Shown here: positions 1 through 5,123 of the stretch, one piece after another
Numbering within the stretch: the stretch's first letter is position 1
How the letters are laid out: every line of letters begins with the position of its first letter
Assembly: GCA_018897475.1 (NCBI GenBank)
Contig: JAHIKS010000124.1
Coordinates: 1-14,108, forward strand
Origin: Candidatus Altarchaeota archaeon
Lineage (GTDB): Archaea > Altiarchaeota > Altiarchaeia > IMC4 > QMZM01
Length of the DNA stretch: 14,108 bases
Reading direction: 5' to 3'
Notes under the pieces: model-generated
Seen by the model: the letters and a program-made list of their open reading frames with translations, nothing else
Databases searched by the model: none
Told to the model about the DNA's origin: nothing
Program-made: the position numbers and the translations under genes

Positions 1-13
1 ATTATCAAGTCTA

Positions 14-275
14 GTGAACTACACCCTCCAACGCCTTACAGCTTTGGAAGGAGCTAATTGTGACTTTGTCGCAATTTATATGGTGAATTGCTGTGCAATT
101 CATCATAAATGAGAAATGCTGCTGCATTTCCCATTTGAGAAACGCTTTGCGTTTCACATATCCTGCTTCTTTGACGAGGCTTGCCCCACCCAAGGGACGG
201 AGTAGAGGTCTCATCTCCACAGGCGTTAGTTCGGGTCGCACCGACCCTACAGTTACATATGGGAAGTTCCCATAT
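14..275. repeat. Hairpin-rich interspersed repeat, copy A
   Basis: No credible gene lies here. The stretch is a chain of short inverted repeats, each a 6-11 bp stem with a 3-4 nt loop: 56-76 (AATTGTGAC/GTCGCAATT, one G-U pair), 81-105 (stem around GAATTGC/GCAATTC), 113-130 (GAAATGC/GCATTTC), 139-155 (GAAACGC/GCGTTTC), 233-247 (GGGTCG/CGACCC) and 257-275 (ATATGGGA/TCCCATAT). The left end, GAACTACACC at 17-26, resembles the GCACTACACC end of a related element at 9299-9593. That element repeats the AATTG..., GAAATGC and GAAACGC hairpins in the same order with different loops. Short ORFs on both strands here look like chance. Function unknown; it could be a non-autonomous repeat, or the hairpins could act in RNA. 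Confidence 0.7.
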
Positions 276-363
276 AATACAAACTCGGCGTTTATTCTGT
301 ATATCTTTTGATGCATTGGTCTGTATCCCCCTCTGAGAGGAAGGGGACTTAGGTCACACTCAA

Positions 364-398
364 GTTAATTTAAGTCTGTATTCTTAAATCTAAGGGAA
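364..398 (+). promoter_or_regulatory. rfcS promoter (TATA box)
   Basis: TTTAAG at 369-374 begins 30 nt before the rfcS ATG. An archaeal TATA box sits about 25 nt before the transcription start, so the transcript would begin at or very near the ATG. No Shine-Dalgarno motif is evident just upstream. The same box at the same distance precedes hicB and relB in this window. Confidence 0.55.
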
Positions 399-1340
399 AT
401 GGAACTTCCATGGACCGAGAAGTACAGGCCTCAGAAACTGGAGGACATTGTCGGGCAGGACGCCATAGTCGACAGGTTCAAGGCCTACGTCAAATCCGGC
501 TCAATACCGCACCTCCTTTTTGCAGGGCCCGCCGGGGTCGGAAAGACGACGGCAGCCCTTGCAATAACACGGGAATTATTCGGCGAAACCCGGGGGAATT
601 TCCTCGAGCTGAATGCCAGTGACGAGCGGGGCATCGACGTAGTAAGAACAAAGATAAAGGACTTCGCAAGGACAAGGTCCATGGAGGGCGGCTTCAAGAT
701 GATATTTCTCGATGAAGCAGATGCCCTTACCAGCGATGCGCAAAACGCGATGCGCAGGACCATGGAGAACTACACAAAAACTGCCAGATTCATTCTCAGC
801 TGCAACTTCAGTAGCAAAATCATCGAGCCGTTGCAGTCCCGCTGCGCAATCTTCAGGTTCAGGCCTATCCTGAGCGAGGACATAAAGAAGCACCTGGTGA
901 ATATCCTGGATAAGGAGGGCGTGGAGCACACAGATTCCGGAATCGATGCAATAGTCTACGTCGCTGAAGGAGACATGAGGCAGGCGATAAACCTTCTGCA
1001 ATCCGCCGCCGCCATGGGCAAGGTGGACGAGGATAACGTCTACTCCATCGCTTCAAGAGCCCGTCCAGAAGAAATCAAGAACGTCCTCAATCTCGCATTG
1101 GAAGGAAAATTCCTCGACGCCCGCAACCTGATTGACAAGCTGCTTCTTGGCCACGGCATGTCGGGCGAGGATATTTTGCTGCAGATGAACCGCGAGGTAA
1201 TGTCCCTTGAACAGCCTGATGAAATCAAAATCAGGATTATCGACCTCGTTGGAGAATGCAACTTCAACCTCGTGGAGGGAGCTAATGAAAGGATACAGCT
1301 CGAGGCTTTGCTGGCCAGAATAATGACGCTGAAAAGCTGA
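399..1340 (+). CDS. rfcS: Replication factor C small subunit (clamp loader ATPase)
   Basis: Encodes the small subunit of the archaeal clamp loader, which with RfcL uses ATP to load the PCNA sliding clamp onto primed DNA. The 313-aa protein starts MELPWTEKYRP, the typical RfcS N-terminus. Visible motifs are Walker A GPAGVGKT (43-50), Walker B MIFLDEAD (101-108), sensor 1 LSCN (133-136), the SRC motif carrying the arginine finger (147-149), and sensor 2 GDMRQAINLLQ (191-201). The remainder matches the helical collar that holds the pentamer together. Length is normal for the family, with no intein or frameshift. No rfcL is in the window. The last 22 bp of the gene, through the stop codon, are exactly repeated after hicA, suggesting that a TA cassette was placed at its 3' end. 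Its final codons also serve as the upstream part of the hicB promoter. Confidence 0.97.
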   Translation: MELPWTEKYRPQKLEDIVGQDAIVDRFKAYVKSGSIPHLLFAGPAGVGKTTAALAITRELFGETRGNFLELNASDERGIDVVRTKIKDFARTRSMEGGFKMIFLDEADALTSDAQNAMRRTMENYTKTARFILSCNFSSKIIEPLQSRCAIFRFRPILSEDIKKHLVNILDKEGVEHTDSGIDAIVYVAEGDMRQAINLLQSAAAMGKVDEDNVYSIASRARPEEIKNVLNLALEGKFLDARNLIDKLLLGHGMSGEDILLQMNREVMSLEQPDEIKIRIIDLVGECNFNLVEGANERIQLEALLARIMTLKS

Positions 1341-1363
1341 TTTAAGCATTTATTCGAAATATA
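1319..1363 (+). repeat. Direct repeat, left copy (3' end of rfcS plus hicB promoter)
   Basis: Positions 1319-1340 are 22 bp identical to 1809-1830. They comprise the last seven rfcS codons' 3' part and its stop. The similarity continues imperfectly through TTTAAG and TTTATTC to about 1363. The two copies are 490 bp apart and bracket hicBA. Confidence 0.9.
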
Positions 1364-1372
1364 CTATACACG
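1331..1372 (+). promoter_or_regulatory. hicBA promoter
   Basis: GAAAAGCTGA followed by TTTAAG (1341-1346) looks like a purine-rich BRE plus TATA box, 32 nt before the hicB ATG. The BRE portion is made from the last codons and stop of rfcS. The context predicts a leaderless hicBA mRNA. A very similar GAAAAGCT + TTTAAG arrangement precedes relB (1821-1837) and vapB (8392-8406). Confidence 0.55.
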
Positions 1373-1576
1373 ATGGAGTATACAGTACTAATAGAGCGGG
1401 ATGAAGATGGGGTCTATGTGGCTAAGGTCCCGGACATACCCGGTTGTTATACGCAGGGTAAGAGCGTTTTAGAGGTTATGGAGAGAGTCAGGGAAGCCAT
1501 TCAGGTGTGTATAGAGGCCGAGAAAGAAGAAGTACGGCCTCTACAATTCGTAGGACTTCAGCAGATTGAGGTCTGA
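1373..1576 (+). CDS. hicB: HicB-like antitoxin
   Basis: A 67-aa protein with the compact HicB fold signature: MEYTVLIERDEDGVYVAKVP, then DIPGCYTQGKS and a helix of the type EVMERVREAIQVCIEAE. HicB antitoxins adopt a partial RNase H-like fold and block HicA by covering its catalytic histidine. This is the short form without a fused C-terminal DNA-binding domain, so any autoregulation would need the complex itself or another factor. It precedes hicA by 2 nt, an order typical of archaeal and cyanobacterial modules. Base composition is AT-richer than in rfcS or glmM, consistent with acquisition. The start at 1373 fits the TATA spacing. Confidence 0.9.
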   Translation: MEYTVLIERDEDGVYVAKVPDIPGCYTQGKSVLEVMERVREAIQVCIEAEKEEVRPLQFVGLQQIEV

Positions 1577-1578
1577 TA

Positions 1579-1809
1579 ATGAGACTAGTTCCTATTTCTG
1601 GAAGGAAACTCTGCAAGGTATTGGAAAGACTGGGTTTTGAGAAGATACATCAAGTAGGGAGCCATGCTAGGTACAAGCACCCTGATGGGAGAATAACTGT
1701 GGTCCCAGTCCACGGAAACGAGGAAGTGGGAAAAGGTCTTCTGGGTGAGATTTTAAAGCAAACAAAGATAAGCAGGAAGGAATTTGACAGATTGAGAAGA
1801 AAGGTCTAA
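1579..1809 (+). CDS. hicA: HicA-like mRNA interferase toxin
   Basis: A 76-aa HicA toxin; the family has a double-stranded-RNA-binding-like fold and degrades mRNA independently of ribosomes. The N-terminus RLVPISGRKLCKVLERLGF is followed by GSHARYKHPDGR (27-38), in which H29 is the expected catalytic histidine. Next come the beta-strand ITVVPVHGNEEVGKG and a C-terminal helix with GEILKQTKIS, all standard for HicA. Length is normal and no key residue is missing, so it is probably active. It begins 2 nt after hicB and would be translated from the same transcript. Its stop codon TAA (1807-1809) lies at the start of the duplicated rfcS tail, so the cassette ends exactly at this gene. Confidence 0.92.
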   Translation: MRLVPISGRKLCKVLERLGFEKIHQVGSHARYKHPDGRITVVPVHGNEEVGKGLLGEILKQTKISRKEFDRLRRKV

Positions 1810-1852
1810 ATAATGACGCTGAAAAGCTGAATTTAAGTGTTTATTCAAATAT
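1809..1852 (+). repeat. Direct repeat, right copy (duplicated rfcS tail and promoter)
   Basis: Positions 1809-1830 match 1319-1340 exactly over 22 bp. Similarity continues past one extra A through TTTAAG and TTTATTC. This copy has no coding role. It now supplies the relBE promoter: TTTAAG at 1832-1837 lies 30 nt before the relB ATG, leaving that mRNA effectively leaderless. Confidence 0.88.
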
Positions 1853-1861
1853 GTTAATGTT

Positions 1862-2065
1862 ATGGGTACTATAACTCTATCTGAGGACCGGTTTAGGAAG
1901 GTGCTTGCTGATGTTGAGACTCTGGTAGAGGACGTTACATCTCTAGTTAATCAGGATGATGTGGTGAAGAAAAGAATAGCAGAAATAAAAGCTAACCCTT
2001 CCATAGGTAGATCCGAGGAGGAACTGGACGAATATCTAAAGAGAAGAGGGGTTAAGATTGACTGA
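1862..2065 (+). CDS. relB: RelB-like antitoxin
   Basis: A 67-aa antitoxin-type protein, assigned mainly by position before a RelE-family toxin and by its C-terminal segment SEEELDEYLKRRGVKID, which resembles the helical toxin-wrapping tail of archaeal RelB-like proteins. The N-terminal part (SEDRFRKVLADVETLVEDV) is predicted helical. I see no clear ribbon-helix-helix or AbrB DNA-binding motif. It overlaps the next gene by 8 nt, a usual arrangement for TA operons. Composition is AT-rich relative to rfcS and glmM. An ATG at 1862 fits the TATA spacing of the duplicated promoter. Confidence 0.8.
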   Translation: MGTITLSEDRFRKVLADVETLVEDVTSLVNQDDVVKKRIAEIKANPSIGRSEEELDEYLKRRGVKID

Positions 2066-2357
2066 GTGGGTGATAAAAGAACATCCCGATTTCTTTAAAG
2101 ATTTGGACAAGCTGTCCAAGAGAGAGTTAGAAATATTCTGTAAGAAAAAAGAGAAAATAAAACAGAACCCGAAAAGGCAAAAGCATCTCAGAGGGGGTGA
2201 AAATTGTTATCGAGAGCCCATAACTGAAAACATACGTCTTGTATACTCTATTGAAGGCAACACTATCTGGTTCCTTATAATAGACAAGCACGACAAGGCA
2301 TATGAAACTTATATAAGGAGACTATACTCTATTTACCAAAAAATGAAAGAACAATAG
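2058..2357 (+). CDS. relE: RelE/ParE-superfamily toxin
   Basis: A 99-aa RelE/ParE-fold toxin; RelE members cut mRNA in the ribosomal A site. Visible features are the N-terminal strand WVIKEHPDFFKDLDKLSKRE, the central basic segment KQNPKRQKHLRGG, then RLVYSIEGNTIWFLIIDKHDKAYE, the strand pattern of this fold. A C-terminal arginine/tyrosine cluster (YIRRLYSIYQK) follows, where catalytic or RNA-contacting residues usually lie. The frame opens with TTG at 2058, overlapping relB; an in-frame GTG at 2070 is an equally possible start, and no ATG is available. The stop is 3 nt before glmM, so the module abuts that gene with no room for a separate glmM promoter. glmM may therefore depend on the TA transcript. 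Confidence 0.85.
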   Translation: MTEWVIKEHPDFFKDLDKLSKRELEIFCKKKEKIKQNPKRQKHLRGGENCYREPITENIRLVYSIEGNTIWFLIIDKHDKAYETYIRRLYSIYQKMKEQ

Positions 2358-2360
2358 ACT

Positions 2361-3638
2361 ATGAACCCAAAACTCTTCGGCACATCCGGCATAAGAAGGA
2401 AGGTTGATGAATTAACTCCAGAGTTCGTCAGGAATCTGTCCATGGCCGTGGGCACTTTCTCTCAGGACAAGGACATCGCTGTGGGAATGGACACCCGTAA
2501 ATCCTCTCCAAGGCTGAAGGGCGAACTCATCTCCGGCCTGACCTCTTGCGGTCACGGAGTCGTCGATTTGGGCATCGTGCCCACGCCAACCCTCGCCCTT
2601 GCCTCTCAGGAATACGGCACCGGCGTAATGATTACTGCATCTCATAACCCTCCCGACTGGAACGGCTTCAAGCTCTGCTCCGCAGGAATGGCCCTCTCCC
2701 CTGAGAAAGAGGCGGAGATAGAGAAAATCTTCCACTCCGGCGGCTTCAGAGAAGGCCCCCCCGGAGATATAAAAGAAAATAACTACATCGAAAAGCACAC
2801 GGACCTCATCCTAAAGTCTGTGGGAACCCTTCCCCGGCTGGTCAAGGTCCTTTTGGACTGCGCAAACGGCTCCGGTTCCACCCTGACCCCGCAGCTCCTG
2901 GAGAAGATGGGCTGCGAGGTAATCGCGATAAACACCGAAAAGTCCGGGGAATTCCCCCACGGCCTCGAACCCACCGCCGAAAACCTGAAGGATGTCTGCA
3001 GCGAGGTAAAGAATTCCGGTGCCGAGATAGGCATAGCCCACGACGGTGACGCGGACCGCTCGGCCGCAATCGGAAAGAACGGGGAGCTGATAGAGTGGGA
3101 CTCCCTCCTTGCGGTCCTTGCATCCGGAAAGGATAAGGTTGTTACCACGGTCGACGCCTCCATGCGAATCGATGCGGTGGCAAAGGAGGTCATAAGGACT
3201 CCAATAGGCGACGTTGTGGTTGCAAGCGCAGTAAAGAGGGAAAACGCGGACTTCGGCGGCGAGCCCTCCGGTTCGTTCATCTTCCCCGAGGTGCATCTGT
3301 TCCCTGACGGGCCCCTGACCGCAGCAAAGATTGTATCGCTCGTTTCCCGGGGAGAATTCTATGAAACCCTCTCCAGCATAAAATCCTATCCCATGAAGAG
3401 GCTGAAGATTCCCTGCGAGGAATCCTCCAAACAGGGCATAATGGAAAAGCTAAAATCAACAATAAAGGACGCGGACTATACAGACGGTGTAAAGATAAAC
3501 AAAGAGAACGGCTGGTTCCTCATCCGGCCCTCGGGGACGGAACCATACATGCGGATAACCGCCGAGGGGGAGAACCAGATTGCCCTGGATGACCTGGTGA
3601 TAGAGGCGTCCGAACTCCTGGAGCCGCTAATTATATAA
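2361..3638 (+). CDS. glmM: Phosphoglucosamine mutase / phosphohexomutase
   Basis: An alpha-D-phosphohexomutase that moves phosphate between the C6 and C1 hydroxyls of a sugar. Archaeal members with this architecture usually make glucosamine-1-phosphate for UDP-GlcNAc, although phosphomannomutase or phosphoglucomutase activity cannot be excluded by eye. The 425-aa protein starts at KLFGTSGIRR. It has the phosphoserine loop TASHNPP with S94, the Mg-binding loop DGDADR (228-233), the sugar-specificity loop GEPSG (299-303) and the C-terminal phosphate-binding loop RPSGTEP (388-394). All four domains are present. It is slightly short compared with about 450 aa but shows no break. Composition is GC-rich like rfcS, in contrast to the two TA pairs wedged before it. 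UDP-GlcNAc feeds N-glycosylation, for which the LamG protein at the right end would be a plausible target. Confidence 0.93.
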   Translation: MNPKLFGTSGIRRKVDELTPEFVRNLSMAVGTFSQDKDIAVGMDTRKSSPRLKGELISGLTSCGHGVVDLGIVPTPTLALASQEYGTGVMITASHNPPDWNGFKLCSAGMALSPEKEAEIEKIFHSGGFREGPPGDIKENNYIEKHTDLILKSVGTLPRLVKVLLDCANGSGSTLTPQLLEKMGCEVIAINTEKSGEFPHGLEPTAENLKDVCSEVKNSGAEIGIAHDGDADRSAAIGKNGELIEWDSLLAVLASGKDKVVTTVDASMRIDAVAKEVIRTPIGDVVVASAVKRENADFGGEPSGSFIFPEVHLFPDGPLTAAKIVSLVSRGEFYETLSSIKSYPMKRLKIPCEESSKQGIMEKLKSTIKDADYTDGVKINKENGWFLIRPSGTEPYMRITAEGENQIALDDLVIEASELLEPLII

Positions 3639-3683
3639 GAAACATCATAATATTTATATAAGTATTATATAATATGTAATAAA
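3631..3683 (+). promoter_or_regulatory. Promoter and possible operator of the RHH gene
   Basis: TTTATATAAG (3653-3662) is a strong TATA box 31 nt before the ATG at 3684. The palindrome TTATATAA occurs three times: 3631-3638, 3654-3661 and 3665-3672. The last two are spaced 11 bp, one helical turn, as ribbon-helix-helix dimers often require. This suggests autoregulation by the downstream protein, though AT-rich promoter sequence alone could produce the repeats. Confidence 0.5.
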
Positions 3684-3935
3684 ATGGAAAAACTCGTGAC
3701 CTTCAAGATGGATGAGAAGTTTATAGCAGAGATTGACCGCCACTACAAGAGGTTTGGCTTCAGCACCCGGGCCGAGTTCATGAGAACCGCAATCCGCAAC
3801 GAGCTTGAGAAGAGGATTGAGCAGGACAGGTCTCCCCAGAGGAATATAAAGGAGATTGAAATCCGGAAGAAAGCCAAGGCAATAAAGGACGACAGGAGCG
3901 ACATGGGGCTGCTGAAGAGAGAGATATGGCGCTGA
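3684..3935 (+). CDS. Orphan ribbon-helix-helix (CopG/Arc-type) protein
   Basis: An 83-aa protein whose first 45 residues form a classic ribbon-helix-helix: the strand KLVTFKMDEKFIAEIDRHY, the turn KRFGFSTRAEF, then helix MRTAIRNELEKRIEQ. RHH proteins dimerise and insert a beta ribbon into the DNA major groove. Many are antitoxins or autorepressors. The tail (IKEIEIRKKAKAIKDD...) is charged, helical and could bind a partner. No toxin gene accompanies it: the next gene is archease on the opposite strand, tail to tail with a 26-nt gap. It is therefore either a stand-alone regulator or an antitoxin that lost or acts apart from its toxin. Palindromes in its promoter fit self-control. Confidence 0.82.
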   Translation: MEKLVTFKMDEKFIAEIDRHYKRFGFSTRAEFMRTAIRNELEKRIEQDRSPQRNIKEIEIRKKAKAIKDDRSDMGLLKREIWR

Positions 3936-3961
3936 ATTAGAGTCCCCTGGTGGGATAAGTG

Positions 3962-4372
3962 CTAGATATCACAGAGCACAGTGGCGCTCCATTCCCCCTT
4001 TTCCTCCTTTATCAGCATCTCGTGATAGGTAACGGCCTTAATCTCGGTCTCAATCCTGTGCTTTTTTGGGTCGAATCTCTCGCCCTTTGCCACTGCAGAA
4101 AGCCCCCTGTCCTTGATACTGACATCAAAATCCCTGAAGACAAGCCCCTCGGTCTCGAACGCAAACAGGAGCTCTGAGAGGAAGTCGTGCAGCAAAACCT
4201 CGACAGAATCCGCTTCCAGTTCCATTTTCTTCTCCGTTTTCGCAGAAACAGTATCCGGCCTTATCACAGCGCTCCACATGGCCCTGGCGCAGTTCTCGAA
4301 ACACTCATCAAGCGAATCCCCCCATGCCCTGAACCGTAAGTCAGCAGTATGCTCCAGAAACTCGAATTTCAT
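3962..4372 (-). CDS. Archease (RtcB tRNA-ligase cofactor)
   Basis: A 136-aa archease. The family activates RtcB, the ligase that joins tRNA exons after intron removal, by promoting guanylylation and turnover. Diagnostic features are EFLEHTADLRFRAWGDS at the start, the ALxxxxWSAV-like helix (CARAMWSAVI), the segment VEVLLHDFLSELLFAFETEG, the strand EIKAVTYHEM, and the C-terminal VLCDI ending, where the aspartate belongs to the metal-binding site. Length is normal. It starts 2 nt after rps27e ends, so it is the third gene of an L44e-S27e-archease operon. The intron-bearing tRNA-Ile lies just upstream of this operon on the same strand. No rtcB is in the window. Confidence 0.95.
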   Translation of the reverse strand: MKFEFLEHTADLRFRAWGDSLDECFENCARAMWSAVIRPDTVSAKTEKKMELEADSVEVLLHDFLSELLFAFETEGLVFRDFDVSIKDRGLSAVAKGERFDPKKHRIETEIKAVTYHEMLIKEEKGEWSATVLCDI

Positions 4373-4374
4373 CC

Positions 4375-4569
4375 TCAGATGTCCTTGTCCACTTCATCCA
4401 GAAGTTCGGCCTTCACAGAGGCCTTTCCCCCCGTCGGCTCGGCCAGCACCTTGTTGCATACAAGGCACCTCACGCTGCTCGAGGAGCAGCCGAATATGAC
4501 CTGCTCGTTGCCGCAGTCGTTGCATTTCACCCTTAGGAACCTGCTTCTTGTATCCTTTTTTTCTCTCAT
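4375..4569 (-). CDS. rps27e: Small-subunit ribosomal protein eS27 (S27e)
   Basis: A 64-aa zinc-binding protein of the 30S subunit. The four zinc ligands are in VKCNDCGNEQVIFG and VRCLVCNKVL, a CxxC...CxxC ribbon, followed by the typical EPTGGKA segment. The N-terminus REKKDTRSRFLRVKC is standard for archaeal S27e. The gene starts 1 nt after rpl44e stops and ends 2 nt before archease starts, indicating a single transcript. In many archaea L44e and S27e are also adjacent. Confidence 0.97.
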   Translation of the reverse strand: MREKKDTRSRFLRVKCNDCGNEQVIFGCSSSSVRCLVCNKVLAEPTGGKASVKAELLDEVDKDI

Positions 4570-4570
4570 T

Positions 4571-4852
4571 CTACACTACCTCCGCTTTTTTCTTTGACCT
4601 TGCAGAATAGACTCTCTGCTGCTTCTTCTTGCACTCACTGCAAGTAATGAGTATCACAGGTCTCTTACCTATCTTGTAGTTCGGCTTCTTTGGCGTTCTT
4701 GGGGAGCCCCCATAGCCTGCCTTGACCGCTTCATAGCGCCGCCTGCCTCTATTCATGCCACTTTCCTTCCCAACCCTGTCCAGCTTGACATCGTGTTCCA
4801 CGTGCTTTTTGCACTTCGGACAATAGGTCTTTATCTTTGGTGGTACTTTCAC
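4571..4852 (-). CDS. rpl44e: Large-subunit ribosomal protein eL42 (L44e)
   Basis: A 93-aa zinc-binding 50S protein located near the tRNA E site in archaeal ribosomes. Features are KIKTYCPKCKKHVEH near the start, the basic GMNRGRRRYEAVKAGYGG segment, the TPKKPNYKIGKRPVI motif and a second CxxC pair in ITCSECKKKQQR. The start codon is GTG, giving MKVPPKIKTYCPKC; no upstream ATG is in frame, and the family's N-terminus aligns here. It is the first gene of the L44e-S27e-archease operon. Upstream DNA is AT-rich (a TATA-like stretch at 4855-4867) and contains the 10-bp direct repeat GGTTGAATTC at 4867 and 4881. Confidence 0.97.
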   Translation of the reverse strand: MKVPPKIKTYCPKCKKHVEHDVKLDRVGKESGMNRGRRRYEAVKAGYGGSPRTPKKPNYKIGKRPVILITCSECKKKQQRVYSARSKKKAEVV

Positions 4853-4905
4853 TTTATTTTTATATTGGTTGAATTCTAATGGTTGAATTCAAGGCCGCGA
4901 CGGTT

Positions 4906-4997
4906 TGGGCCCGCGGAGATTTGAACTCCGGACCTTTCGATTTCTGCTTCGTGAATATTATCAGTCGAACGCTCTAACCAAACTGAGCCACGGGCCC
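4906..4997 (-). tRNA. trnI: tRNA-Ile (GAU) with a 17-nt intron
   Basis: The - strand folds as a complete tRNA: 7-bp acceptor stem GGGCCCG/CGGGCCC, D arm GCUC...GAGC, anticodon stem UUCGA/UCGAA with loop CUGAUAA once the intron is removed, variable region AGGUC, and T arm CGGAG-UUCAAAU-CUCCG. The discriminator base is A and CCA is not encoded. Anticodon GAU (complement of 4960-4962) reads AUC and AUU isoleucine codons. Mature length is 75 nt without CCA. The gene sits alone between rpl44e and topA with its own upstream TATA box. Confidence 0.95.
4942..4958 (-). other. tRNA-Ile intron, canonical 37/38 site
   Basis: Removing 17 nt (AUAUUCACGAAGCAGAA) between A37 and A38 restores a perfect anticodon arm. 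The junctions fit a relaxed bulge-helix-bulge: bulges UA^A and AA^A flank a short helix pairing CUG (32-34) with intron CAG, with one A-G mismatch. The archaeal splicing endonuclease would cut here and RtcB would ligate. Confidence 0.85.
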
Positions 4998-5024
4998 CTG
5001 ATGATGGTTAAAACTAATGGAATC

Positions 5025-5041
5025 GAGGTATATAAACTACT
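5025..5041 (-). promoter_or_regulatory. TATA box of tRNA-Ile
   Basis: On the - strand the sequence reads AGTTTATATACCTC, centred about 35 nt before the tRNA 5' end. This fits an archaeal box A with transcription starting a few nucleotides before the mature tRNA. It separates the tRNA from the hairpins that follow topA. Confidence 0.65.
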
Positions 5042-5043
5042 TG

Positions 5044-5098
5044 CAACCTGCAGACAGGTTGATCATCTTATGTAGTATCTCGCTGCGCTCGATACTAC
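5044..5098. repeat. Two hairpins between topA and tRNA-Ile (repeat fragment)
   Basis: Hairpin 1 is CAACCTG-CAGA-CAGGTTG (5044-5061). The 22 bp at 5044-5065 are an exact inverted copy of 9558-9579 in hairpin array B. Hairpin 2 is GTAGTATC...GATACTAC (5072-5079 / 5091-5098) with the loop TCGCTGCGCTC. Both lie just beyond the topA stop codon on the - strand, so they could shape the 3' end of its mRNA. The exact match shows that they belong to the interspersed hairpin family. Confidence 0.75.
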
Positions 5099-5123
5099 TT
5101 ATTGAATTCAGGCTGTTCCGCAT

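Noticed and set aside
11..316. 101-aa ORF on the - strand, and a 112-aa ORF at 9266-9604 sharing the motif YVKR(K/E)AFL
   Set aside because: The similarity comes from the shared hairpin DNA repeats. The rest of the translations do not align, and the composition is not protein-like.
5072..5098. Intrinsic terminator of topA
   Set aside because: The stem is followed on the - strand by no T-run. Archaeal terminators are usually U-tracts, and the hairpin belongs to the interspersed repeat family.
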